A stretch of DNA of 64,000 nt from Mycocentrospora acerina (taxonomy: Eukaryota > Ascomycota > Dothideomycetes > Pleosporales). This document shows positions 35,317-45,567 of the stretch, piece by piece (within the stretch, counting starts at the first letter, position 1; each line of letters begins with the position of its first letter). A model generated the notes under the pieces. The model had not been told where the DNA came from. It did not search any database and saw only the letters and a program-made list of their open reading frames with translations. The stretch covers positions 515,908 to 579,907 of the forward strand of contig JAKUHH010000303.1 in the NCBI GenBank assembly GCA_022701365.1, in the 5' to 3' direction. Both the position numbers and the translations under genes were made by a program.

Positions 35317-36506
35317 ATGGCAACTCTTTCGACAGAGCAGCCCACGACGGCAGCACAGAGCAGCCCCCAGCCAGCAGCGACAGGATCGCGCCCACAGAGC
35401 AGCCACGACGCGGCGCTGTCGTCAAGCCCTGTTGAGATGAGGACGCTGCAATCCTCATCCGGCGCGCCGGCACCCACCACTGCTGCCGTCCAGCCCGCGG
35501 CAGCCCTCGACTCCACGCTGCCAGAGTCTTCAGTACCAAACGTCACCGAGCTCAAGGCCGATGAGAGCATACAGCCCGCCACAACAGCGTCAAAAGTCAC
35601 GCCTCCTACTGAACTCACGCGGGCTGAGACGCAAGCCATTGGCCCCTCGACAGATACACCGGCTGCAAACCCCGACAACACAAATGGCCCTGTATTGGTC
35701 ATTATGCTGCTACTTACAACAGGCGCTCGGCATCCGTACAAGATTGACGAGAGATATTTGAAGAAGCGCAATGTTATAGTTGACAACATGGACCCATACA
35801 ACATCAGTGTATACACGCTCAAGGAGCTGATATGGCGGGATTGGCGAGAAGGTACGTTGGCTATTTGCGCCCTATTTTCACGCGTTCGGCAAGAGCTGGG
35901 AGAGAGTTGCGCGCGTCCATGGTGCATTATTTCTCCCGTCGCAGCCCACCTATTATTTTCGTCTGTCGTAGGCGGACAGAGTCAAATGACCTCTTCCCAA
36001 CACAAGCCGTGTCTTCCGGAAAGCATCATGCACCTCTCTTACACAGCCACGATTATTGTTGCATCCTTACAGCAAGGCTAACTGCTTTTGTGAACAGAAT
36101 GGGAACCTCGACCTACATCACCGAGTTCGATACGATTGATACATTTCGGCCGCATGCTTGACGACAAAACACCATTAAAAGGTCAGCCCCCCACTTTTCC
36201 TCCACTTCGAGTCTCTTGGCGCGGCTTGTCCTTCCTTGGTGCGCAACTATCATGGGCCAGACCATCAATACTTGGAACTCGCTCACGCCTCATCTTGGCT
36301 CACTCTCATATTTCTTGAAAGTGAATAAGTACAAGTACTGACTTCCTCCAGATTGCCGATTTCAGGTTGACACCCCGAATGTTGTTCACATGACTGTCAA
36401 GCCCCAAGAAGTGGTGGATGATGAAGATGCAAAAGGTGGCAAGGGTACGAGCAGAAGAGATGGAGAGGAAGAACCAACAGTCGGCTGCCGTTGCGTAATT
36501 CTATAA
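35317..36506 (+). CDS. Membrane-anchored ubiquitin-fold protein (UBL3/MUB-like), prenylated
   Basis: Three exons, 35317-35851, 36098-36181 and 36352-36506, giving 257 residues. About 130 disordered Ala/Ser/Thr/Pro-rich residues precede a ubiquitin fold, with VLVIMLLLTTGARHPYKI, YTLKELIWRDWREEWEPRP, SSIRLIHFGRMLDDKTPLKD and VVHMTVKP. The last residues are GCRCVIL, a CaaX prenylation box with a second Cys two residues before it, exactly as in animal UBL3 and plant MUBs. Those relatives are prenylated, sit at the plasma membrane and bind E2 enzymes or sort cargo to vesicles. Splicing is required to reveal the fold and tail. The final Leu predicts geranylgeranylation. The disordered extension is longer than in animal UBL3. 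Confidence 0.85.
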
Positions 36507-37395
36507 CTGGATTCGCTTGTCTGGCTAACACCAGTTCTCAGGCTGTCGGTGTCCCGCTTGTAACACCAACGTCATCCATCCCCTGAGCCTGGTGAATCGT
36601 GTAGCCAGGGTACGGGATGTTGAATCCAACCTCATCTGGCAGCATTTTAGCATCATATCCCAAAACACAGTCGATCCTCTAGCAAGACACGACGAGATAA
36701 TGATGAGCTGTCGACAGGGAAAGTGTCAATGCGAGGCTGGGATAGCGAATCTCCGTATGCTCGAGCGTACGCGTCAAAGGAAGTGTGCGAAATGCTCGGC
36801 CTTCTACTAAACATTTCATTAGTTTGTGCATATGGGATTGGCGTTTCAAACTATTTCTCTCCCCTGATCGTCTTGGGGCTGGACGCTGGGAGCTGTTTCT
36901 TTTGTGTAATAGTAGTCTGGGAGGAGGCGTAGGAGTGGCAGTTATTTAGCCTGGTGTACAGAGCAGCGCAATAGATATATTTGATATTTTTGAATTATGT
37001 TTATGGATTTTGTTTTATGAAGACCGCGCTGGTAGACGGTTTTAGTAAGAGCGGATCATTTTGTGATTTCAAGGACATGCATAGACTTCAGTTGCTTTGA
37101 AACAATATTCTAAAGGTGACCGATTCTAAAATTGGAGGCTTTTTGAATTGTGCAAAGCATTTTACATGAATATTTAATTTGAACAATTCAACTAATAAAT
37201 GCTTGCTACCTACTTTGGTCGTTTTAATCATTGAACACGGGATTTGGTGTGGATTGGAGCTTGGGCCAGTCGATCGCCGCTTTTGCATGCCGTCATCCAT
37301 ATCATCGACTCACCTCCAGCATCATCGTCGCCCAATCCTATAACAATTCAACACCACCACAAACTGTTGCCAAAATCCCAGAACAGTACGGCAAA
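36507..37395. other. Gap between UBL3-like gene and unknown gene
   Basis: It holds the 3' flank of the UBL3-like gene, an AT-rich segment (about 36930-37230) and the leader of the next gene. No further exon was recognised. Confidence 0.4.
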
Positions 37396-38640
37396 ATGGT
37401 GCTCCAAGATGTCAGTGACAACGCTCCAGATAGCTTCACCGACAACCCATACCCATCCACCAACGATCCCTATGCATCCAACACCTCTCCGGTCTCAAGC
37501 TATCGTTTCGACTCCAGCTCCCTCCCGCAGCCAATTCCCATCTTAGGGCCTCTAATCGGCTTCTCCGACCGCGCTGTCCGCTTCAAAACTGAAACCACGA
37601 TCAAATTTGCCGAGCGCAAGGTAGGCCGCTACCTTAGCCCCGAGGAGTCGCAAGCCCTCGCCGCACACATCTACCAGCTCGAGCAGACGAAGAGCTATTT
37701 CGCGGCAACGGGAACTGCTGCGGGAGCGTATCGATGGTACTCCACCATGGATACGTATAGGTACCCGTTTTACAAACCAAAGGTCGAGGACATCAATCCA
37801 AACCGCTTTGGGCCTGTAAAAGGGCCTATGGCGAACTATGCGAGACAGTCATGGCGGTTCTCGTTGTATTTGGTGGTAGCGGGACAAATGGGGAATATCT
37901 TTGGGCAGTTGCTTGCGCAGCCGCTTGCGGCGCAGAGGACAAGTCAAGACCCAAGGTTGGAGCAGTTTGGTAGCGAGTTGAAGGCGTCGGTGGGAACGGA
38001 TCAGAAGAAGAATGCGGAGCAGGGACGGCAGATTGAGGATCGGAGGAAGGAATTCCAGGAACGCTTGCAGAAGGAGAAGATGGGTGGTGTTGCGCCGCCG
38101 GCAGCTCGAAGAACGCAGGATGGAGATGATGACATGAGTCCTACATCTGGAAATGAGGCGTGGGGCTCGGCAGCGAGTTCGCAAGGGAGCTGGGGAAATG
38201 ATGGATTTGCAGAGGAGCCTAAAGAGCAAAAACCTGACTTTGGACACCGTCGTCCTGCACCCCAGTCCTCATCCCCCTTGCCATTCGATGATGATGCCTC
38301 GCCTACAGGCGGCATGTTCCAAGACGAAGTCACCTCAAACGCAAACACATCATCTCAGCCTCTAGCTCGCCCTGGTGAATCAACATGGGAGGCACTTCGT
38401 CGTGGCGCGCGACCTGCGTCCATACCTGCGCCCTCGCCTGCCGGAGCGGACAGGAGGCGAGCGGAGCCTGCAGGTAGAGAGCAAAAGGAGGGATCTACAC
38501 TAGGAAATTCATTCACATTTGTAGAGGGCGATGAGGAGAGGAAGAGGGAACGGGAGAAGGCGCAGAGGGAGTTTGACGAGAGGATTGAGAGGGAGAGACA
38601 AGGGAGGGATTTTGAGAGTGAGAATGAGAAGAAGTGGTAG
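37396..38640 (+). CDS. Conserved ascomycete protein of unknown function, two hydrophobic segments
   Basis: Single exon of 414 codons. The amino third contains a compact conserved region (about 45-190) with PQPIPILGPLIGFSDRAVRF and two hydrophobic stretches, YFAATGTAAGAYRWY and YLVVAGQMGNIFGQLLAQPL, which could be membrane helices. The remainder is a charged, Gln/Glu/Arg-rich and disordered tail with acidic patches and a terminal coiled coil. No catalytic motif is seen. Similar fungal proteins have carried doubtful enzymatic names; none is supported here. The ATG at 37396 was chosen because sequence upstream in the same frame is unlike coding DNA. Confidence 0.75.
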   Translation: MVLQDVSDNAPDSFTDNPYPSTNDPYASNTSPVSSYRFDSSSLPQPIPILGPLIGFSDRAVRFKTETTIKFAERKVGRYLSPEESQALAAHIYQLEQTKSYFAATGTAAGAYRWYSTMDTYRYPFYKPKVEDINPNRFGPVKGPMANYARQSWRFSLYLVVAGQMGNIFGQLLAQPLAAQRTSQDPRLEQFGSELKASVGTDQKKNAEQGRQIEDRRKEFQERLQKEKMGGVAPPAARRTQDGDDDMSPTSGNEAWGSAASSQGSWGNDGFAEEPKEQKPDFGHRRPAPQSSSPLPFDDDASPTGGMFQDEVTSNANTSSQPLARPGESTWEALRRGARPASIPAPSPAGADRRRAEPAGREQKEGSTLGNSFTFVEGDEERKREREKAQREFDERIERERQGRDFESENEKKW

Positions 38641-38869
38641 GGGGTGTGAGATGTGTGAATAAAGTGGCTTATGAAGAAAGGGGGACTGTGTAAGATAGCA
38701 ATATATTTTGGTCTGTCTATACTTTCAGCTGCTGATTTGGTGATTGGTTAATGCTGGTGGATCAAAGGGGTGTGGAGGGTATAGTAAAGAAATTTCCTCC
38801 TGTGTGCATTCTATTCCGCTGGTACGTTTCCTTCATGATAAAATCCAATATTCGCACCCACTAGAGAAG

Positions 38870-41677
38870 TTATGTTAGATAATCGACATATGCGCCGTCA
38901 CCGATGAAAATTCCTCCCGTGTCCTCATCATCGTGGAGATCTTGCTCGGGATCGAAGTGGGACATCTCATAGTACGTTCCCCAATCAAGCTGTGCTTGTT
39001 CTTTGTATTTTTCTCTTTGTGCTCCTGTCTCTCCTGTCTCTCCTGTCTCTCCTGTCTCTCCTGTCTCTCCTGTCTCTCCTGTCTCTTCTGTCTCTTCTGT
39101 CACTTCCAGCTCCTCTAGCTCTCTCTCCTCGTCCTCGTCCTCGTCATCGTCCTCGTCATCGTCCTCCTCGCTCTCCTCCTCCTCTTCTAAATCTGATGAA
39201 AATTCCGATAGATAATCTGATGAATTTTCGAATCCAGAAGTGCCAGTTATAGGCCATTCTTCGTACGGCACACCTTCCAACCAGCATATATTTGAAACAT
39301 CGTTGAAATAAGGACAAAGGTGTTCTCGCCCTTTCCAGAGTCCTTCAAAGTGCTGCTGGGTATAGAATTCGGTGAAGTGACGCACTCTGTTTTCTGGTTT
39401 TCGAATAAGCTCCTCATAGCCGCAATGTAATAGTACAGCATCCCAGAGGTCGCCTCTATATCCACCAGTCAAACGCCAATAATGTTGACACACATAAATT
39501 ATGTTGAAGATTGATTGGCCTTCATTATCGGCGTTGAAAATATTTGCGTCTCGTCGAATCAACAAAAGGATAGCACGCATTTCTTGCTCCGTCTTCCATG
39601 GGAAGCGGGCATTCTGAATTGCGATTTGAAGGCACGTCCATCCATTGGAGTTTTGAGCATGTATGTTAGCGCCTCTGTCCAATAGAAACTCGAATTTTTC
39701 AGCAGTGTAGCCACTTGTAACATTGTATGCCATGTTCATTAGTGCCGTATCGCCAGAATCATCAGTTGTTTCTAAGTTGACGAACGGAGTGCCAAAATCT
39801 AATATGATCCTCATTGAATCCTTTTTAGAAAACATTAGCCCTGATATGAATTCATGGTGGTTTTACTTACTACGCCGCCTCTTTCGGCAGCCGCGAAGAA
39901 TGCGCCATCCTCGTCTTTGCAAGCTAAGGTAGGATCTGCGCCGGCTTGCAGAAGTATACGCCTACATTCGAAAATAAGAACAAGTTCATCTTCAGAGTAT
40001 TCTAAATCGATACCATATTCGAGCAACGGTGGGCTGCATTAACAGACCAGTTAGCGTCCAATATGGTGAGTTGTTGGCGCGAAGAATGAGTAGGAAAGTG
40101 GTGGTGTTTACCCGCGTAAGCTTGTTTGACCTGAGTAACATGCTATTTCATCTACATCTGCGCCATTATCAACAATGAATTTGCACATTTCTGGTGCACT
40201 CATGGCAAACTAATATTTCTTAGCAAAGAAAAACAATGTCTACCAATGTTTGTCTCTTACATGTAACAACGGTGTTCCGTGCGTGTTTTTGTCTCGTAAG
40301 GTACATTGACTATTCATCAGGAGGTGTTTTAGTTTCTCGATATCTCCAGAGTGTACGATAGTAAATATTGGAGAGTCGTCTGGAAGCATTTTGCCGATAG
40401 ATATAACGGGGTGTAGCGACTGAGACATGAACTGTCCTTCCAAATGATGTAAGTAAGCCATGATAACTGTAGGGACTCTGGAGCGATTCAGTATTTTGAC
40501 CCTGACGATGGTCTCGGTAGATTCATGTTTTAGAATAGATTGTTGCTGGCTGTCTTCAGAAGTGAGGAACCTTCTCTCGCTTAACGCAATAAATACCTTG
40601 AAATTTTGTTCAATGATTTGCCTATTCTTACGCTTTTGATTGGTTATCTTCTTCTTAGCCATGTCAGATCGGTGAGCTGTATACACGGTGAGTGATGGGA
40701 TTGGTGACTGGCCGAGGATATACCATACCTCCAGCATTAAGAGCAACACTTCGCGATGAATCCAAGGTTCCGCAAAGGCGTTTCACGTCGAGTGAACTGA
40801 TATCTTCAGTATTAGATGAAATATTGCACCTTCTTTTTGAAGAGGTAGTAAGGTGGTTGTTTGACATAAATGATGCTGACGATAGAATGTGTTTGAGACC
40901 GTCGATGAATGGCACCGCGTCTTCGTCACGCACAAATCCATCTTGATAGGCCCCATATTCTAATCTCTCAAAACTTTTCGTCAAATCAGAATTTTCCTCA
41001 GTCATATCAGTTTTGCTCGAGACATCGGTGAACCTTGAAGTAGAGGTATATGAACCCCTGAGACTCAATACAATATCATGGCTAGGTCCTTCTATTGTCT
41101 CTATGGGTATTTCTCCGGCCATTGAAGAATGATTTGAGCTGCGCGACTTGTGCTCTGAATCCTCTTCTATCAATTTAATTAGTCGCCTATGTGCCTTTAG
41201 GTAGCGTTTGCCATAAATTAGTGGCATATGAATGTCGAATATGCCTAATAGTGAATATACTTTGTCTTCCTCGCGTGTCATTTGCCGAATACTGGCCCAT
41301 TTCATGCGCTCATCAACGCTGAAATGAAAAATGTCTCTTTTTCCCGTAAGGGCACTTGGGGGGATTTCTGTGATTTTGGCAATTTCCTGCACAAGCGTAC
41401 ATCTATCACCAAGCTTTGCGCCTTCCACAGAGAAGAATTCGACGTGTTTTGGAGCAAGAAGCTCTTGCAACGTCCAACCTCGGGTAAACCATCTGCTTTC
41501 ATCGAATGTGACACTTTTGTCTGCAGAGCAACTCGATACATCAGTGAGATATACATAACACTTCTCTGCCTCGTGGTACCATTGGAACATGGAGTTGATT
41601 GCCTCTGAAAGCTCTGCACTGCTCGACTTGTCGATACAACATCGACTACCCGCGCAGAGCTCTCCGAGGCGATGCAC
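38870..41677 (-). CDS. Ankyrin-repeat protein with truncated HET domain
   Basis: Five exons in transcript order: 40729-41677, 40261-40676, 40112-40209, 39871-40033 and 38870-39820, all in frame. The protein starts in the middle of a HET (heterokaryon incompatibility) domain: it has CCIDKSSSAELSEAINSM and the WFTRGWTLQELLAP motif, but lacks the leading YAILSHTWG part. A linker, then ankyrin repeats (TPLLHFAMSAPEMCKFIV, AAERGGVDSMRIILDFG, ANIHAQNSNGWTCLQIAI), then an acidic tail with an Glu-Thr-Gly repeat follow. Intact HET-ankyrin proteins trigger fungal non-self cell death. Without the first half of HET this copy is probably non-functional in that role, although its reading frame downstream is undamaged. 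The ATG at 41677 is only the first available. Confidence 0.75.
39022..39093 (-). repeat. Coding 9-bp minisatellite, eight units
   Basis: Six copies of CTCCTGTCT and two variants (CTTCTGTCT, CTTCTGTCA), read on the minus strand as repeated Glu-Thr-Gly and Glu-Thr-Glu in the acidic tail of the ankyrin protein. Confidence 0.92.
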
Positions 41678-41841
41678 CGAAAGTTACGCCTGTATTTTTT
41701 GCGTTTTGATTTTCTGTATCGTAGAGAGCGTGCTATATAGCTATCTGCACGCACTATAGACTAGTATCAGAACTGATGTAATAACCTTGGCGAAGTGATG
41801 TGGTTAGCAGCTTATCGCTGTGCGTCAGCCTTCTTATAATA

Positions 41842-42287
41842 ACGTGCTTTATCAGTAAGCTGCGGATATCAGTGAGCTGCGGATATCAGTGAGCTGCGGA
41901 TATCAGTGAGCTGCGCACCCAAAATACACCAAAACTCGACTTTAAGATCTCAACAACTACCTAATAATATGTCTCTAAGTTTCTACTATAGCATGCAATA
42001 TGTACTTAGAGGCTTTCTAGTAAGTGTAGGGAAGAGAGGATGTATAGTTTTTGAGATATAGTACTTCAGCACATTTTGTGTAACAAAAACCGACAAAAAC
42101 TTAACTTCTCAGGAATGGTTTGACTATTTCCCCTAAGACTCTAGGTTACGTCTTTTATATGTCGCAAATGATCTGTTAAGACTTTAAGAATTTATTATTG
42201 GGTGGTTGTTGAGATCTCAAAGTCAAGTTTTGGTGTATTTTGGGGTGCGCAGCTCACTGATATCCGCAGCTTACTGATAAAGCACGT
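41842..42287. mobile_element. 446-bp foldback MITE with TA target duplication
   Basis: The two ends are inverted repeats of roughly 100 bp or more, beginning ACGTGCTTTATCAGTAAGC on the left and its complement on the right, and are flanked by TA on both sides. The left arm contains four tandem copies of a 17-bp unit (TATCAGTGAGCTGCGGA), the right arm two. The ~200-bp centre has no coding capacity. TA duplication suggests mobilisation by a Tc1/mariner or pogo transposase. Confidence 0.85.
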
Positions 42288-42469
42288 TAAGATCACTAGA
42301 GTCATCGAGAGAACTGCTGACATATACATCAGATTCTCGCCAAGGAATTTCGCAATAGAGCCCCGTTCTAGGCTTCCTTCCAAAATAGTAGCACGCAGGA
42401 CAACTCCACGTACTCAAATACACTCGTCCAATAATCTCTCCACTCGCAACCTTTGTATATTTCTCCAAT

Positions 42470-42940
42470 ATGCCCTCTGAGAATACCCACAATGCGACTG
42501 CCGACCTCAAACAGGAGAGCTCAGTCGCCTGCTTAGACCTCTGCGATGACGTTTACCTTGCAACCCCAAAAGATCCAACAGCACCCCAAGAACTACAAGC
42601 AACTCAGGAACCACAAGCGGTCAAAGAATCTTATGACAACTACATCAAGAATCTACCACCGCCATTCTGGGAGACCAAGACACCACAGACGAAAGCAGCG
42701 AACGACGAGGCGATCGCGGCCAGAATCAACGCTATATCTGCGCCAGTGACAGCCGAGCAGCGCGAAGAAGATGAACGTCTGAAAGCCATGTCCTGGCTCG
42801 AGCGGTGGCGTGACCGCAAGGCTAGACGAGAAGCTAAAGAGAAGAATAAAGATCCCGATTTAAGACCTGTAGAAAGGGGAAGCCGAGCACAGATGAATGT
42901 CTTTGGTGTTAATACCAGGGAGAAGCAGAGGAAGCGGTAA
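42470..42940 (+). CDS. Hypothetical charged protein
   Basis: Uninterrupted frame of 156 codons with ATG start. Rich in Lys, Glu, Arg, Ala and Gln and predicted mostly disordered or helical, with NLPPPFWETKTPQTKAANDE and a basic SWLERWRDRKARREAKEKN helix. No domain was recognised. It begins 183 bp from the foldback element and lies inside the segment that separates two halves of a HET gene, so it may be a passenger of a mobile segment or a small accessory gene. The codon structure looks real but expression is unproven. Confidence 0.45.
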   Translation: MPSENTHNATADLKQESSVACLDLCDDVYLATPKDPTAPQELQATQEPQAVKESYDNYIKNLPPPFWETKTPQTKAANDEAIAARINAISAPVTAEQREEDERLKAMSWLERWRDRKARREAKEKNKDPDLRPVERGSRAQMNVFGVNTREKQRKR

Positions 42941-43102
42941 CGTTCTACACAAGAAATGTGCTGTAAATTTCCATAGGATATCACACAACTACAAAAGAAA
43001 AAAAACAGCTACAGTGTGCTCGTATCTCTATGCCGCAATTGTGAAGAGCATGCTTTACTCTCGATCGCCAACAAAGTTAATAACTACATAATCTGCACCT
43101 AC
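42941..43102. other. Short AT-rich gap
   Basis: A-rich sequence without visible features, ending at a block shared with the region near 48,450. Confidence 0.4.
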
Positions 43103-43266
43103 TTAGTAAGTATCTATAGAGGAAATATAGATACCAAGTAAGCAGCTTTACCATACGTCTTTGCTAGTCTAAAACTTCAACCCTATCAATTCTAGCGGCA
43201 ACTACATCTACTTTCTTAGGGCATTGTCATCCGGCCGACATTCCTGATACAGCAGGTGTCTACCCA
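43103..43266. repeat. Repeat copy A, shared with 48449-48613
   Basis: About 164 bp clearly similar to 48449-48613, including AGTATCTATAGA, TTTACC-TACGTCTT, CTAGCGGCAACTAC and AGGGCATTGTCATCCGG. Differences are largely transitions. The similarity ends within the HET codons for the Asp-Thr-Cys-Cys-Ile motif. Confidence 0.85.
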
Positions 43267-43479
43267 ATAATACTCTAGGCCATGGCGAGCGGCTTGTTGT
43301 CCGCAAAATATCAGCTTGTGGTATCCTTCTTTATCGCTACCAGTGCCGTCCGAAACTTCTTTGAAGCTGACCTCTTCATGATCTGCCCCCCAGGTGTGTG
43401 ATAAGATCGCATATCGTGGAGGTTTGTCGGAGTGCTCAGTAAGGCTGACAGCGTTATCCTGGAGCCGTAAGAGACGCAT
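43216..43479 (-). pseudogene. HET domain amino-terminal fragment A
   Basis: The minus strand encodes a HET start (MRLLRLQDN, then PRYAILSHTWGADHEEVSF, then YYWVDTCCI). The frame then leaves the family and ends as RNVGRMTMP-stop. The rest of the HET domain is missing. The HET-ankyrin gene lying downstream on the same strand begins exactly at CCIDK, so the two pieces may once have been one gene. Sequence beyond the break contains several more stops than copy B, in the style of RIP. Confidence 0.8.
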
Positions 43480-44158
43480 GGAGTGACAGGAAAGACATGT
43501 GCAGATGTCTCTAATCACAAAACGTCTACAATTAAATGTCCAGAAGCTAGTGCAACTAACGGTTCGTGATAGAGTTTGGTGATGCCGTCATCGTGAGCTG
43601 AGATGCAACGGGTGCGGGAGCGGGAGCGGGGTAGTTCCGTGATAGGTGCCAAGGCACACTAGCCTCGGAGGGCATTAGCACCTTATGCAGGTATCTTTCG
43701 ATGTGGCGCTGCTTTAATCCGTGGCACAACCTCCTCGCCCCTTCTTTGTATTCAACCGAACGCCAATGTGTTATTTGAGAGACCGATACCCCGGTATCGC
43801 AAAAGTGGTCCTGACTGAGCGCGATTTGACTTTGGATGGTCGTCCAGTTGTTCTGACTTGCACTCGTCCTGCGTTCCTTCGTCACCCTAGACCTCGCAGA
43901 ATGACACTATTTTAGGAAGCAGAACGGCCAAGAAACCCGGGTAAATACAATCACCTCACAACGGCAGCGCAATTAGGTATCGCGCTGAAGCTCCGCTTTA
44001 CGCCTGCTGTGCCACATGTATAAGCTGACGCAACATCATTAGTACATAGCCTTTGAATTTCCTGTGCCGAAGTATATGTTAGATCGAAGCTTTTCTCTTC
44101 GTGAAGAAATCTGCTACAACGCTCGTTTCTTATCTTACAAGCCTTACAGTCCGCAGAC
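43480..44158. other. Gap upstream of the secreted hydrolase
   Basis: It contains the promoters of the HET fragment and of the hydrolase. Short open frames only; nothing recognised. Confidence 0.4.
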
Positions 44159-45289
44159 ATGCAGTCTCTACGATTAGGTCTTATCTTCTTCCTCGCGAAT
44201 ACGACTGCAGGGTTCCTTCTCCCAAATCCATCTGGTAAATATAGTGTCACTTTGACCACTGGGCCTCTCGTGGACTACGCCCGCAACGAGCCGAATCCTC
44301 GGGCACTGATGCTGTCGATTTTTCAACCTACAAAATGCGCAGCTACTATACCTGTCCCCTACATGCCCAATAAGACTGCCGAATTCCAAGGGCCATACCT
44401 ACAACAGTCATACAACGTCTCCGTCAACTTTGCACCAATCTTCGTGGAAGCTCGCCTACCAGTTTGCCCCAACAATCCCCCCGAATGTACACCTTTGAAA
44501 GATAGCCCCATCCTCCTCTTCTCCCCCGGCTTCGGTGGTCCTCGTCTATATTATAGTGCCCTAGCCTCTGCTCTTGCTAGCGAGGGCTTTATGGTCGTTA
44601 CTATCGATCACCCAGGAGACGCTAACATCATTACTTACCCCGATGGCCACGCAATCTACAACAATGGCTCAGGTAGCTTGGAAGACGACGACTTCCTTTC
44701 TCATTATGCTTACCCTCGCGCGGCCGATGCATCTTTTGTAGTCGACCAGTTGAGTAACGCGACCGCCATGGGCGAGCTCCTTCCCCAGCGCGGAGCTCGA
44801 AAATTCCAGACCGATCGTGTCGCTATGCTCGGACACTCTCTAGGCGGTTCCACCGCCGTGCTTGCTGCAAGCCAGGACTCCCGCATTCGCGGCGCAATCA
44901 ATTTTGACGGCACCATATTCGGCTCGCTACCTGCTGCGAAGATGTCACAGCCGGTGTTGTTGGTGTCGTCTGCGGGCCGAGCCGATGCCAGCTGGGATGC
45001 ATGGTGGTCGCAGCTAGACGGTCCGAAGTTGTGGCTCTCCGTCGCGAATACGAAGCATTCGAGCTTCATAGACTTTCCAGTTCTGTTACAGGCTGCTGGC
45101 CTGGACCTGGCGCCTTTCGCTGATCTGCTGGGCACGGTCTCGCCATCCCATTTGATTCAGTTGATGGTCTCGTATACCACGGCATGGATGAATGGAGCCT
45201 TTTCAGGTAAAGTGGGAGGGGCTTTGCTGGAAGGGAAAGAGCCGGAGAAGTTTCCAGAGGTCTCGACTGTGATGCAAGGCAATTTTTGA
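44159..45289 (+). CDS. Secreted PAF-acetylhydrolase-like alpha/beta hydrolase
   Basis: Single exon of 376 codons. The amino end is a signal peptide (LRLGLIFFLANTTAGFL). The body is an alpha/beta hydrolase related to platelet-activating-factor acetylhydrolase (lipase class). It has the oxyanion region PILLFSPGFGGPRLYY, the nucleophile motif GHSLGG (Ser227), Asp in INFDGTIFG (about 250) and His in NTKHSSFIDF (about 300). The spacing agrees with plasma PAF-AH. There are several N-glycosylation sites (NKT, NVS, NGS, NAT). The likely role is extracellular hydrolysis of short-chain esters or oxidised lipids; the substrate is unknown. It faces the broken amidohydrolase tail to tail. Confidence 0.85.
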   Translation: MQSLRLGLIFFLANTTAGFLLPNPSGKYSVTLTTGPLVDYARNEPNPRALMLSIFQPTKCAATIPVPYMPNKTAEFQGPYLQQSYNVSVNFAPIFVEARLPVCPNNPPECTPLKDSPILLFSPGFGGPRLYYSALASALASEGFMVVTIDHPGDANIITYPDGHAIYNNGSGSLEDDDFLSHYAYPRAADASFVVDQLSNATAMGELLPQRGARKFQTDRVAMLGHSLGGSTAVLAASQDSRIRGAINFDGTIFGSLPAAKMSQPVLLVSSAGRADASWDAWWSQLDGPKLWLSVANTKHSSFIDFPVLLQAAGLDLAPFADLLGTVSPSHLIQLMVSYTTAWMNGAFSGKVGGALLEGKEPEKFPEVSTVMQGNF

Positions 45290-45567
45290 GACAAAGGCAT
45301 GTATCGGCCAAATGGCTCCACATAGTGCCCAGGTAGGTTCTTTTCGCGGTCCTATGCCTGCCCCACCTTCCAAATAAAATCTTTGTAGATGACCAAGCCG
45401 TCATGGCCAAGTAATATAGACCAAACTTCACTTTGTTCCTTTTCCATGAAAGCGACTTGAAGGGCACAACTACCCTTGCATGTTCTTCATCACGATTGAA
45501 TTCCCTTGACGGACTGATTGATTTCAGGCGCTTGAACACTCATTTATCTGGCACTTCTCATCCTTTT

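Noticed and set aside
35004..35927. 307-codon frame antisense to the UBL3-like gene
   Set aside because: Mirror of a low-complexity Ala/Ser/Thr/Pro region; the spliced plus-strand gene has a recognisable fold and CaaX end.
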